DNA of 64,000 bases, taken from Gamsiella multidivaricata (Eukaryota > Mortierellomycota > Mortierellomycetes > Mortierellales > Mortierellaceae). Below the pieces are notes generated by a model, which worked only from the letters and a program-made list of their open reading frames with translations, made no database searches and had not been told where the DNA came from. Positions 1 through 11,130 of the stretch are shown in pieces (position 1 is the first letter of the stretch; every line of letters starts with the position of its first letter). The stretch spans positions 62,001 through 126,000 of the forward strand of contig NW_026251717.1 of the NCBI RefSeq assembly GCF_025024155.1. The letters run 5' to 3'. The position numbers and the translations under genes are program-made.

Positions 1-1847
1 TGCCAGGGATCAAAAAGCAGACGGGAGAGGAAAAGGGAGGACAAGATGCGCAAGATGAAAACCAGCGATTTAAATAAAGAGAGGCCTTAGATTCTTGGCT
101 TCATGACGATAGCTGTATTGAATCGAGAACTGGACTCTAGTTAATTACTAAGCTTGTTGCGCGCATAGGTCATCCTTTCTACCTTGGTGACCCTGGATAA
201 CGAACGGCCTCTACTTCTCCAACTTAAGAAGGAATGGCAGTCTGGACCTTATTTCACCTTTAAAGACGTCCAACTGTGCCGCAACTTTGGATAGTAGACT
301 CAATCAGCAGTTATTGTATCTGGAATACAGGGTGTACACTGTAGGGGAAGTGAGACGAAGGAATGCGATGCGGGGCTGTGCAGGTACTCTTCCTAGGCGC
401 ATGCAAAAGCAAACACTCGTTTACATGGAAAACTCATTCCTCAACAGCATCATCCCTTAGAACCATAAGCCATCACCGACATCATCTTTGGCATTTCAGG
501 GATCTGGCTCATCATCGCCAGACATTTTCCCTCACCCGATATCACTAGTACTTGTTACATTTACCGTGGCCGGCTTGTGCCCTTCGCGAGTGAGCTATGA
601 CGCTCAGTCAATCTAAACCAATCGACCTATGACGTCTCTCACAGCGCGTTCCCGCTTTACCAGATCTATACCCACGAACTGCAGCGCTTTCCTCGCACCA
701 TACTGAACCCACTTAGCCTTCAGTACAACCGACTGATGCTCTTCAGAGCTCCAGCTCTGATAGCCTTGACCTATCATATGCTCATGCAGATCATCCAATT
801 CGACCTAAATGTCGAGGATCTCTCGCTGTTTTAGGATGTTGGGGCAGATAGAGCTCTAGAGACCATGGAGATGACCTGGAACATTGCAGGGAAGTGAAGG
901 ATGAAGAAATTGGCCTTGGTCGAATTCTAGTCTCCGCCAGGAGAACTAGAGGCGCGTGTGATGTTTCACCCACCATATTATCCCACTTGTTGAAAGCTCC
1001 CTCTTTCTTTTGAATCTGCCACCACTCGGTCCCGATCCTTTATCAAGAGCATAGCGCCTCTGAGACTACGGCCTATAAGTCGCATCTCTTGCATTAGATA
1101 TTCTCCAGTATTTAAGGCGCGGCTCGCGCACTATTAAAGAGCATCTCGTTTTTCACAGATTCATTTTCCCACATACATCGTAGCGTGGAGTCCCCAAGCA
1201 TACAGTCACAGGGAAGGCCAAAGTTGGAGACTGGGCTTTGCAGCTGGAAACCTTTTATCAAACGAAGTTGCGGCGGAGGCACCAGCAACAATAATGGAAC
1301 TGGACAGCGTTTAGGGTAAGAGCAGGGAAGCGTTAAGAGACATCAACAATTTCAACCTCAGTAAGAGGAGTCGTAGCAGCTACGATCGCTCCACCTGACA
1401 GACCGCCGGGACGAATACGAGATCATTCTCAAGATCTTCCGATACACTTCGTTGCTGAAACATCTGTGAGCTTGCAGCCCCGAATTCTAGTATCTAAGCG
1501 TACTATGCTGTAATACCTTTATCTTTACTGCAATTAAAGACGATTTTTCTGAGACGCGTCTTGCACAGCACAATTTTAAACCTAAATTGATTTAAGATAA
1601 TATTGTTATTGATTCCGATTCCGATTTTGATTTTAATTCCTATTCCAATTCCGATTTCAATTCTAATTCTGATTGCTACTTTTTGAAGCAGGCCTACTTA
1701 TAAAAAAAAAAAAGCTTTAGACTCTCCTGAAACAAAACGATGCAGGCCGGCTATTACATATTCAGCCCGATCCAGCGCACTAACTGATAACTACCTGTCT
1801 TCATGTGCCCATAATTCGTAGCAATAGAAGTAATAAATACATTGTAG
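1..1847. other. No confident gene
   Basis: I see no convincing gene here. Two short minus-strand open frames at 613-798 and 791-976 overlap and could be a decayed coding piece, but I recognise nothing in them. The stretch before the dynamin start is AT-rich and includes a degenerate six-base repeat. Confidence 0.5.
1608..1676. repeat. Degenerate hexanucleotide tandem repeat
   Basis: About eleven imperfect copies of a six-base unit of the type ATTCCG/ATTTTG/ATTCTA run in tandem, about 240 bp upstream of the dynamin-like gene. Confidence 0.7.
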
Positions 1848-1913
1848 ATGTGGTATGCGGTCTCTCATCTCTATCTCCCTCATATTTCTTCCACGCATAA
1901 AACACTGGACACG

Positions 1914-3884
1914 ATGTTCGAAAATCCAGAGTACCAAGACGTTATTGACAAGATTAACAAGATCCGAAGCTATGGGTTGAACAAGATGCTCACCATTCCG
2001 CAGATCGCCATCCTAGGCGACCAGTCGAGCGGTAAATCAAGCGTTCTGGAGGCAATCACAAAGCTGTCGTTTCCTCGCAACATCGAGACATGCACACGCT
2101 TTGCCACACAAGTAAGCATGCGCCGGAGCGAGCAGATCGAGATATCGGCACATATCGATGACGCTCCCGAGTTCAACGAGCGCTATTGTGCACAGGTTGG
2201 GGAGTGGGACATCCACACAATCATCAGCGAGGCCAACAGTATTCTATGTTCGAGCGTAGAGATTAGCGAAAAAGTCCTTGAAATCACCATTTCTGGGCCG
2301 ACGTTGTCTCCACTGACGATCATCGACCTCCCAGGCTACATCAACACCACCGTCGATGGGCAGGACAAAGGCATAGTTCAGACCATCCGCGCAATTAACA
2401 CGCGATACATCAAAGACAGTCGCACAATTATCCTGGCGGTGGTCCCTGCCAATGTCGATCTGAACAATATCTTTGTGCTAGGCGAAGCAGAGCGATATGA
2501 TCCGCTGAACGAGCGAACAATCCCCATTGTCACTAAACCCGACACCATCGAGCCGGACCTGCTTCCCAGTCTGATACACACACTCCTCAATAGACGCAAG
2601 TGCATGAAACTTGGCTATCTTGTGATGAAGAACTCGAGTTACAAAGATATCGACATATCGTGGGACGACGCCAAGCAGCGCGAAGACGATTTTTTCAAAT
2701 CATCGATGCTGTGGAAGCAGGTACCTGATGCGCGCAAGGGGCGAGTTAGCGTGAAGAAGTTCCTAGGCGAGCTGCTTTACACTCACATCAAGAAGGAGCT
2801 ACCGTTCCTAAAGAAGGAAATCCTTGAATTGATTAGCGATTGCGAAAAAGAACTTACCAGTATGGGTCCACCAGTGTCAAACACCGCCATGGCGAAGGTC
2901 AAGTACTTTGAGTGCATTCTAAAGCTCAAGAGCGCTTTGACTGCACTTATGGATGGTAATTACTCATTTGAGTATATCAGCAAACACAAGTCGGATTATG
3001 TGGCTGCCGCAGATGGAAACGACGGCAGTGTCAATGCTGACGATGGCGACGACAATAGTGATTTCGCGCCTCCCGCCCTCAAAGGAAATCATCACTTCAT
3101 TCGATCGTCTCTCTACAGACTATACCAGCGCTATAACCAAGCCATGAACAAAGACAAGTACTTGCTTCCCGCAGACAAGATCAGCGAACTGGTCCTTCGT
3201 TACAAAGGAAACGAGCTGCCCGGATTTGTTTCGTTCACCACCTTCACGCAGATCTACACCGAAACGCTAGTTTGCTGGCGCGACATGACTAAAGCACATG
3301 TCACTAGCATGCACCTGTATCTACACGATGCTATCGCCAATTTTATAGCGTTTACCGCGGAGCCACTCCTCGAAGATACGCTTCTACTGGAGTTCGATAA
3401 GTTCTACAGCTCACAAATCGCAAAGATCGACGATACAATTGAGAGCATCTTTACGGATGAAGGCACTCCGTTCACATTGAACAAGTACTATTATGACAAC
3501 ATTCTCAACAGCAGGAGAGAAAAGGTGGAGAAGCAGATTCAGGGACTGCTGAATAAATACCAACCCAACACTAACGCCACGGCAGCGCCCATCACGCTGC
3601 AAAAGTCGGACATCAACTACAACGAGCAGTTTGCGATTGAAGACCTGCAAGAGCAGCTACAGTCATACTGTAAGGTGGCGCGCAAGCGGATTGTGGATGT
3701 AGTGCTTCTACAGACCATCGAGCGGTATATGATCAAGCAGATCAACCTTTATTTCGATATGTTGATTGCTGTCGACGACAGCGCCATTTCGAGCCGGCTT
3801 CTCGAATCGCTAGCAAGAACCGAGCGTCGCCAAGAGCTACAAGACAATGCGGCTGTGTTGCGGAAGAGTCTACTGGAGCTGTAG
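1914..3884 (+). CDS. Mx-like dynamin family GTPase
   Basis: Large self-assembling GTPase of the dynamin superfamily, 656 aa in one exon. The G domain shows the P-loop GDQSSGKS at residues 35-42, the G3 motif DLPG at 138-141 and the G4 motif TKPD at 207-210. A helical middle region follows. The last ~90 residues look like a GTPase effector domain. There is no PH domain and no proline-rich tail, so the layout is that of Mx-type or small fungal dynamins, not classical endocytic dynamin. An acidic insert rich in Asp/Asn lies near residues 363-385. I chose ATG 1914 because the conserved N-terminus begins there; an in-frame ATG at 1848 would add 22 residues. Membrane remodelling is known for the family; the target of this copy is unknown. 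It looks intact. Confidence 0.9.
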   Translation: MFENPEYQDVIDKINKIRSYGLNKMLTIPQIAILGDQSSGKSSVLEAITKLSFPRNIETCTRFATQVSMRRSEQIEISAHIDDAPEFNERYCAQVGEWDIHTIISEANSILCSSVEISEKVLEITISGPTLSPLTIIDLPGYINTTVDGQDKGIVQTIRAINTRYIKDSRTIILAVVPANVDLNNIFVLGEAERYDPLNERTIPIVTKPDTIEPDLLPSLIHTLLNRRKCMKLGYLVMKNSSYKDIDISWDDAKQREDDFFKSSMLWKQVPDARKGRVSVKKFLGELLYTHIKKELPFLKKEILELISDCEKELTSMGPPVSNTAMAKVKYFECILKLKSALTALMDGNYSFEYISKHKSDYVAAADGNDGSVNADDGDDNSDFAPPALKGNHHFIRSSLYRLYQRYNQAMNKDKYLLPADKISELVLRYKGNELPGFVSFTTFTQIYTETLVCWRDMTKAHVTSMHLYLHDAIANFIAFTAEPLLEDTLLLEFDKFYSSQIAKIDDTIESIFTDEGTPFTLNKYYYDNILNSRREKVEKQIQGLLNKYQPNTNATAAPITLQKSDINYNEQFAIEDLQEQLQSYCKVARKRIVDVVLLQTIERYMIKQINLYFDMLIAVDDSAISSRLLESLARTERRQELQDNAAVLRKSLLEL

Positions 3885-4804
3885 GCTACAATATTACGAG
3901 ATACAGCAGATGACACAAATCACATAATGGCTGCAACATTTAAGACCCACAGCATTGCAAAGTGATAGTAGTGTTGAGTATGATTATGCCCTGTTCTCAG
4001 CAAAATAAAAGCAGTGAACCTTGAAATAGTACAAATAGTCCAAGCCTATATTCACGAGAAGACTGACCAGAAAATGTTTGCAGTCTAAGGAAGCTCTGAG
4101 ACAGCTCTGTAATTCATTCACGCGTCTGCATGGCAAGCCGCAGGCGCATTGTCGGGCTGAAATAAGCGACAACTCATCAACTATTAGTCTTTTGTGAACG
4201 ACTCTAAAACATTTTTTAAGTGTGATGTAGGGTAAATACGGACTGCTGAATCAATGCAAAATTGTAGAAGCGAGGGACTTACACCCACTTGTTCTTAAAT
4301 CACTTCCGTCAGCGTACAGCTGCAAATTCATGCGTCTCTAACAGCGATAGGACGATACCGCAGCAGTAGGTAATAGATATAATCTATCAATAAAACAAAA
4401 AAAGGTTGGAGGATAACCGCTGGGTACGTACGAACTTATTCTTGTATAAAAGTGTAACGATTTGCTTATCATCAACTCGTTATACGCATGCAACATCATA
4501 TAGCGGCCAATTATTGTGTCAGTGTCCATGGTTCTCTTTGTAGACCTCCTCTCTTTGTCGCCAATGTTTCTTGTTGTACAAGGGCTAATACGATTGTAAC
4601 TTTAAATAATGCTGTGTGCATTTTCCCTTTTCGGCATAAACTTAGTTTTGTGTTTGTACTCTCACATAAGTCGTGAAGAAAAAGGCTTTTATTTCTATCC
4701 TAATATATCCTGCTCTTCATACCTCTACAGTCGGATTATCATATCAAGCCAAGAGGCCACAGATCAAACACGGAAAAAAATATGCTATTCACCGATTCCT
4801 TTCT
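3885..4804. other. Intergenic, nothing recognised
   Basis: AT-rich spacer between the dynamin-like gene and the small minus-strand gene. Short open frames on both strands have no recognisable features. Confidence 0.5.
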
Positions 4805-5083
4805 TCAAACCTGTTCATGAGGGAAGTGGGTCTCAAAGATCAAGTTGATGTTGCTCAGGATCTCGTACCAAACTTTGTTCTGGATAGGTGTCTTTTCATG
4901 AAAGTGATAGTTCGCGAACAGCAACATCTGGCGAATCGTCTCTCTGACCTCACCGGATATGGGGTAGGAGGAATGACGAAAAATAACGCTGAGCTTTTCA
5001 AGACGCTGAATGACCGCGTCGTGCTGTCGCTGAAATGCCATCATCTGCAGATCGGCAACGGCGCTGTTCGCGTTTTTACTCAT
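4805..5083 (-). CDS. Small orphan protein, family member 1
   Basis: A 92-aa protein of unknown function with a normal ATG. Its C-terminal ~70 residues align almost without gaps with the 117-aa protein at 34714-35067. Both share an IR pair, then after eight intervening residues a short x-[YT]-H-[FY] patch, a TP pair and a Trp. About 14 residues after the Trp both end in an F-P-x-E-Q patch. A third, shorter relative lies at 33237-33488. The pattern of hydrophobic positions suggests an all-helical fold. No signal peptide or membrane segment is visible. Family membership is seen in the sequence; that the gene is expressed is inferred. I do not recognise the family. Confidence 0.6.
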   Translation of the reverse strand: MSKNANSAVADLQMMAFQRQHDAVIQRLEKLSVIFRHSSYPISGEVRETIRQMLLFANYHFHEKTPIQNKVWYEILSNINLIFETHFPHEQV

Positions 5084-6603
5084 GGCCCAATTTGAGGGAA
5101 GGGGTGTGGATTCAGGTGATTAAGTAGGTGAAGAGCGCGTAGATGTCTAAAGAGGGTGCGAGTGAGCAGAAAGCGAGCAAAAAAGAGATGGATGATGAGA
5201 TGAGAATGCTGGCTTTGTGGCATCATTTTTTCCTTATACACTCAAAGCAACAAGCCTTTGGTTGATACATACTCACGCTCTCTAGTTTCAAGGCTAGAAA
5301 GCCTTGACTGCTGCAGAAAAGGAGGCTTCCATTGCTTTTGTCGATGGGAGTTGTAGTCGGAGGTGTCACCTCGTTCCTTGTCACTTTGTATGTTCTGTCC
5401 AATTAAGGATCGTCAATAAAGGGTTTCTGCGATACCGCTCCTGTAGCACGCGTCGTTCTGACCATAGCCAGTTTAGCCATTCTCGGTAGAGTTGTTTACC
5501 GTACTCCGTGTCCTCTAGACCCAGAGCGCATCATGCGAATTCAAACAACAACTCAAGCCACACAATTAGTACACATCAAGCCTTTCTTTACCTGTGCAGT
5601 GTACAGTAACCTAGCTTTCCTGAAATAATGCTCATAATGGGTATAAACCCAAAGGAAACATAAAAGCCTGTCTAGATTGGCGCTTCGATGGGTGCGATCT
5701 CGTCATTGGCACTACTGCTTAACCATATGTTAAGGAAGAGCATCACTTGACCTTTTTTCCCCTTTTTCGCGTCGGCCATATATTTGTAAAAACATCCGAA
5801 AGACATAAGCGTAAGCATAAGCACGGTAAAGGAGGGTCATCGTGTCCTTACGATTCCGCCATCTAGATGATTCACGTAGCACAAACTTCATTGTCAACTA
5901 CAGAGGGGGCGGGAAAAAAATATTACAGCATCTGCTTTGGTCAACAGAAGAGGTCCCCCTGAAAATTTCCTCCCTGAGAATCCTATGTATGCGGTTAACA
6001 TCCTGCTCCATACGAACCACCTATATGTTGAGCAGTTATTCGATGAGGATCTGGGAAGCCAATCTTTTTAGGACAGAAGTGTGCCTCCAGCCTGCATATC
6101 CATCTAATTTGAGAGCCTAGGGTAGCGTAAACTACACCGCCGGTTGCAAAATCGTCATGTAAGGCAGATAGTGTGTTATGCGCATGTCGATGATATTGAT
6201 TGAGGACGAAGGGATGCTTTGAGCGAAATTTGGCGTGCGTAGTGCATAGGTAGATTAGGCATCTTCTTGGGCTTACTGTCCAGACTCTCTTGTCAGATAC
6301 TTAGCTATTATGTCACTCCTTCAAAGGATAAGGGACGAGAAAACTCGCGCTGATAGGGTCCCCGTCCACAGGGTAGGATAGGACAGGGCAAAGGACTACT
6401 TCGCAGGTGCATGGATTCGACTGACAATAAGGTATAAGTAAGAGCCGTGGATCTGCTCTTCCTCTTTTTATTTTACTCCTTACCACTACCCTCCTTCTTC
6501 AACCACAAAGTAAGTTGAGATTGTCTGCATTGGATGTTCATACATAACTACGACCACAACCGCAGATTCCCAACTAATCATTAACACCGCGTTCTCCATC
6601 AGG
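5084..6603. other. No confident gene
   Basis: Short frames such as 5842-6120 (+) have no recognisable motif and look like chance. The last ~150 bp is pyrimidine-rich and contains a TATA-like stretch near 6464, plausible promoter and leader for the small gene at 6604. Confidence 0.4.
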
Positions 6604-6825
6604 ATGAAAACCTACAGAGTCTGCTATAAATCCGCCGACGCCTTCTTCGAGCATGGAAGAGAGATCGAGCAGTTGCTTGAGAAGGACTTAGGACGTCCCC
6701 TTATACAAACCAGAAGCCTGCCCCCATTCTTCCCCCCGGTCCCGCTCTCTGAAGAAACCTACGAGAAATTGACTACTACTTACAAGGACAGTGTCACTGT
6801 CGATGAAGCCGACAACGACGATTAA
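6604..6825 (+). CDS. Small hypothetical protein, 73 aa
   Basis: A 73-aa frame with an ATG directly after a pyrimidine-rich leader. The leader contains a GTAAGT (6508-6513) and a CGCAG (6562-6566) that could bound a 5'-UTR intron. The protein has a charged helical first half, a Pro/Phe-rich middle (FFPPVP) and an acidic end (DEADNDD). No domain is recognised. The case for a real gene rests on the leader and the balanced composition, and remains moderate. Confidence 0.45.
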   Translation: MKTYRVCYKSADAFFEHGREIEQLLEKDLGRPLIQTRSLPPFFPPVPLSEETYEKLTTTYKDSVTVDEADNDD

Positions 6826-7751
6826 AATAGAGTCCGCTCCTCCTCCCACCCTACCCTTCTTCCCCTTTGTACAGATCACTGTATCCATGAAGATAGGATG
6901 TAGCCGAGCACTGTGTCAATCTCTGCAGATAGGACCGAATAAAGAAGACGCTCGAGCAATTGCTCATATACGTATAACTTCGACGCCTAATGTTCAGATC
7001 CTATTTATGTGAGCGAAGGATGAATGTAGGCCCTATTTGGATGCCTCAAAAATAAAAAAAGACTGTCCTCCACGTATGATGTACGTGTCTGATGTGGTCC
7101 ATGTTGCATAAAAAACGGCACGTCTCCATGCTAAAAAGATGGGCTGCTGCTTCCCAGTCGCTCTATATTTTCTTAGCAAATATTCTCAGTGGTTTGGCTA
7201 TCGCATCCACGACCCATCTTCTGAATACCGATCATGCTGTCCCTGAAGATAGACTCTGGCCTCTCCTCGAAATGATGTTCTACCGATGCATAATCAAGGA
7301 AGGGTTGCGCCCAAGCGCTCTTCTTTACGCAGACAGTAAAAAGAGAGTGTCTTTTCAACACAACATAAAGTGCTCTTTCCCGCCATCCGTTTATCGCCAT
7401 TATAGCTATATTATTATTTTAGATTCTTCGCGTCTTTAAACTGAGAGCTGTGATAGTTGAATTAAGCTAAATAAAGTCTGCTCCTCTCGACGCATCGATC
7501 CCTGTGGAAATTGTTCAAGGTGGTTGGGGTTGTCACTAGGAATCCATTGAGAACCCCTCTCGTTGAGCGTCTCTGCAGCAATCTACCCATACCAAACATT
7601 GACGCAAAATTCAGGATAGAAATTGCATGGGTTCAGTACGTAAAAAAATTTGACGAAATTTCCTCATACGGAGGAAAGGATCCTTCAGCTCTGCGTTGAG
7701 CAGCATGAGCGCACATTCGCATTTTGAAAATCCCAGGCGTCTCATTGTTGC
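6826..7751. other. No confident gene
   Basis: Frames at 7092-7439 (+) and 7173-7400 (-) overlap on opposite strands, and neither shows a recognisable feature. I see nothing else. Confidence 0.4.
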
Positions 7752-8014
7752 TGTTGCCAACAGCCACCGCAAGTACGCAGGATTCGATATTAGGTTTTGA
7801 GGTTGTGTCTGTATAAAAGGAGGGTCAAAGCCAGCGGTCTTTTGTTCCTTGTTCCAGTTGAACAAGAAGACCGTTGTGCTTACCACTCGCCACAGTGTGC
7901 GTAGTTTGTGCATTAGACCCTTATATTCAGTGTGCAACATAAGCTATTCGAGCATTCAGATTGGGAGTTTCCATACTCCATACAACTGTAAAAGAACTAT
8001 CCCCTCGAGCAACA
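7752..8014 (+). mobile_element. 263-bp LTR, copy 1 (family LTR4)
   Basis: Starts TGTTG and ends CAACA, as retroviral-type LTRs do, with a TATA-like TGTATAAAAGG about 60 bp in. A near-identical copy of equal length lies at 9045-9307 in the opposite orientation. No 5-bp flanking duplication is visible, so it is a recombined or decayed solo LTR. The frames seen inside it on both strands are not genes. Confidence 0.8.
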
Positions 8015-8547
8015 ATATCTGGACTCAGTCTAGCTATCGAACACAGAGGCAGCGTGTAAAATAGGCTATATGCCACACTCCGCGGCCCGGCTCTTGAGCA
8101 GCATCCGATCATCGAAGGTAACAACTCTGCCCCAACGGCTCACGGAGGATAAGCGCTCCATCAACTTGAACGCCTCGTCAAGGTTCCCCGAGGTCTTCTT
8201 GTTCTTAACCTTGAAAGGGTGGCCCTCGTGCAGTCCTTTGCAGAAGTGGTGTCGCGGCCTCAGACTGGGCTAAGCAGAGTGATCCTTAGATCAACAACAG
8301 GGACAAGGGTACGAGGGGGTTCGGATATGTTTACTATGATGGATGAAGGAAGAACTGATGCTCTATTACATAATGATGACATTTATACTGCTAGGAATCA
8401 TGTGCAGGGATAAAAGTCAGGTTGCTATGTACTATCTCGTGAACTGGGCTGGTGTGGTATGTAACTGCAACAGGATTACCACTCAGTTACCTAGCTGCAC
8501 GGTTACGACACACAGAGCCAGGATGGGAGCCCGGCATCACGACAACG
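8015..8547. other. Between two inverted LTRs; unassigned
   Basis: Unassigned sequence. On the minus strand about 8065-8270 reads as a continuous frame containing FCKGLHEGHP and GNLDEAFKLMERL, which looks coding in composition but belongs to no family I recognise. It may be a remnant of the retroelement or of a host gene. Confidence 0.35.
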
Positions 8548-9008
8548 CTACAACACTGTACAATAGGCCCCAGACATGTATATATAGACCCTACTTATGA
8601 TCATTAAACAGCATTCATTTCTACGCATTCCTACTTGACCACTGCCCTTGATCCCCTGACTCTGCTGCTGTTGCAGTAACTGGTCTTGATCTAGTTCAAA
8701 CTCGTTGCAATAATCGTAGCGATCTTCCATATGGTGACCAGGAATGCCTTTGCGCACCTGGTCCCTTGAAAAAAGTCGTTGCAGAACTCGAACCACGTAC
8801 GACGATGTGATCCGCTGATTTTCCAATGACACACCAACGCTTTCATTGTGCCAGTAATCTTCTCCACTGAGAACAACGTTCTGCCCAGGGATTCACCTTA
8901 GGAAACGGCTCCGATCTCTCGAACCCACCCTGCAACTGTGAGTACATCAGCCTCGGCGGGCAGCCAGCCCGGTAGGCCATCCAAGTAATACTTCAAGTCG
9001 GTCGGCAT
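8548..9008 (-). pseudogene. Broken gag of LTR4 retrotransposon
   Basis: An ATG at 9008 lies about 35 bp downstream of the minus-strand LTR at 9045-9307. The frame opens with MPTDLKYYLDGL, stops after about 36 codons, and a different frame continues with a Trp/Phe-rich stretch (WFEFCNDFF) typical in feel of Gag capsid helices. Position after the LTR and primer-binding-like site supports gag; the sequence match itself is weak. It carries at least one stop and one frameshift and no pol follows. Confidence 0.45.
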
Positions 9009-9025
9009 CGTGATTGCTGCCCCTT

Positions 9026-9038
9026 GCGTAGATCACCA
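9026..9038 (-). other. Putative primer-binding site
   Basis: TGGTGATCTACGC begins 6 bp after the end of the minus-strand LTR. A TGG start right after a 5' LTR is what a tRNA 3' CCA would pair with. The tRNA is not identified. Confidence 0.5.
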
Positions 9039-9044
9039 AATAAA

Positions 9045-9307
9045 TGTTGCTCGAGGGGATAGTTCTTTTACAGTTGTATGGAGTATGGAAACTCCCAATC
9101 TGAATGCTCGAATAGCTTATGTTGCACACTGAATATAAGGGTCTAATGCACAAACTACGCACACTGTGGCGAGTGGTAAGCACAACGGTCTTCTTGTTCA
9201 ACTGGAACAAGGAACAAAAGACCGCTGGCCTCGATCCTCCTTTTATACAGGCGCAACCCCAAAACCTAATAGCGAATCCTGCTACCCTCGGTGGCTGCTG
9301 GCCAACA
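9045..9307 (-). mobile_element. 263-bp LTR, copy 2 (family LTR4)
   Basis: Inverted copy of 7752-8014, TG...CA ends, followed on its own strand by a primer-binding-like site and a broken gag. It is best read as the 5' LTR of an element whose remainder is lost. Confidence 0.8.
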
Positions 9308-9931
9308 ATATTAACTTAAGCCACTGAGCAATAAGTAATTGCTCGGTCGCTGTAATTAAAAATCCCTCTCTTGTTCTCATTGATTCTGGACATAGTCATA
9401 TCCTTCACGGAGGGTGATGCCCCAAGTGACACTGTGTTGCTGGGCAACACTGCTGTTCCTGGCAAGCAGTACGATGGGTTCATCAAGGATTTCCCGAAGG
9501 ACAAGGTTGAGGAACTCAGTATGGACGAGCTGACCGAGATGTCCAGTGCCTGGACTCTGACAGCTCTAGGAGAGCCCGGCGACAGGAGCCAATAGCATCC
9601 CTGTTCAAGGACAAGCTGCCAGCTCGTCGATTAGGGTACAGAGTGTGGAAATACCGATTGGCCAAGCGTTAGCGGTCTCGAAGCCTGGGAGGCACCAGGC
9701 TGGGCCCATCCAGCAGCGAAAGAATGAAAGAACTGGGCTTTCGGTTGGACCTAGTTCTCAGAGAAGGAGCGATAACCGTGATAGCCCATCCCCAATTGGT
9801 TCAAGCATGGAAGGAGTGATCCAAGTCCAGACCGAGGATGGAATTCACCAGGTTCAGCAAGCCATTCTACATGTAGCTCTGTAAAAGTGTGATTGCTCCC
9901 GTGACCAAAACTTGGCACGGTTGTTCTCTCT
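9308..9931. other. Unassigned, possibly decayed element
   Basis: A plus-strand frame at 9371-9595 and further frames to 9884 look partly coding, but no family is recognised. This is the site into which the LINE inserted. Confidence 0.3.
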
Positions 9932-9949
9932 ATTACGACGGTTCTCATT
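9932..9949 (+). repeat. LINE target-site duplication, left
   Basis: ATTACGACGGTTCTCATT, repeated exactly at 18849-18866 right after the LINE poly(A) tail. Confidence 0.92.
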
Positions 9950-10927
9950 ACCTTTCCTTCATCCCACGAGGAGCATAGTAACTTCGACGAACAATAAATA
10001 CACATACATACACACCCACACTCCCTACACCCCCTTCGTTCTCGTTGTTAGCCAATGGTTGCACAAACCCGCCAGCAGGTAGTCAAGGCTGCTCGCACGG
10101 CGGAACAGGCAAAGGTGACAGCAGCAGCAGGCCTTTCGTTTGACGGTTCCGGTCCGAAAGGCAAGAGCAAGATGAAGCAGATCAACAGAAATGCAGATGA
10201 GGGAAATGCAGAGATCTCATTGGCACGTCGGACCATCGCTCGAGATGAGCATGGACTTTTGGTAAGCACTCCACCCCCACCCCCAGTTGTTTCCTCCTCG
10301 GACAGGGCTGTTAACGACGGGGCTGAGGACATGGAAGTAACCATGGACGAAGCTGAGCACACTCAGAGCGTTGAGGCGACTGAGATCAAGGATCCAGGAG
10401 AGGATGCTGCCAATGGCGAAGGCACTACTGAAGTCATTGCCGGGGATCATCCAGAGGAGGGTGTACGTTTCGATGATATCGCCGAGGATATCGACGAAGA
10501 CGACCCAGGTAATTTTCAAGTGATTCGACGCACCCGCGAGAAGTTCAACAGGGTTCTGGTCCCTCTATCCTCTCTGCGCGGCGAAACAACTGAAGAAAAG
10601 CGGGAGAACCTGATGGGGATACTGAAGGCGGCCGAGGTCAGTGTTTTGGCAAGGATCAAGACAAAGAAATTCGATGGCGAACATCTTTATTCGGTGTCAG
10701 TGGAGACAGAGGCTCAAGTTCAGGAACTGCTAAAGATGAGGACTGAGAATGCAGATGGAGCCCGCGCTTTCATCTTCCGCCGCGCGAATGACGACTGGAG
10801 TCAGGACCGCCGTCGACGAACAGTGGAGGTGTGCGGACTTCCCCCACGCATAACGGGCACGCTGGTCCGTTTGTCATTGCAGAAATATGGAGAGATCGAG
10901 GACATTTCGCGTCACATTTGCAGCCGC

Positions 10928-11130
10928 TGCAACAGGTTTATGCTCGGTTAAGTGCATTATGATGTCATCAGCGCTTCGCCCATCTTTCTACGACTTTCTA
11001 GAACACTGTTGCTATCTATCCAGCCAGTTTATATAAACCCCATCCACACGTAGAACTAGACAGCAGCATTGATACGAATAAAGCCTCCTTTCCACCCTAG
11101 ATCCACTTCCACCTGATTTGACCGTTTGCA
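10928..11130 (+). mobile_element. 203-bp solo LTR (family LTR1, copy A)
   Basis: Begins TGCAACAGG and ends CCGTTTGCA, with a TATATAAA box and a later AATAAA. It is flanked by the 5-bp duplication GCCGC (10923-10927 and 11131-11135). Removing the LTR and one duplication joins LINE ORF1 in frame. A second copy is at 58667-59636 and a diverged third at 58340-58530. Confidence 0.92.

Noticed and set aside
7849..9319. Paired 66-109-aa ORFs that repeat in both orientations
   Set aside because: They are the two strands of the inverted 263-bp LTRs, not genes.
9365..9420. Retroviral protease-like LIDSGHSH upstream of the LINE
   Set aside because: A stop follows within a dozen codons and the next frame has no RT or linker similarity, so chance is likely.
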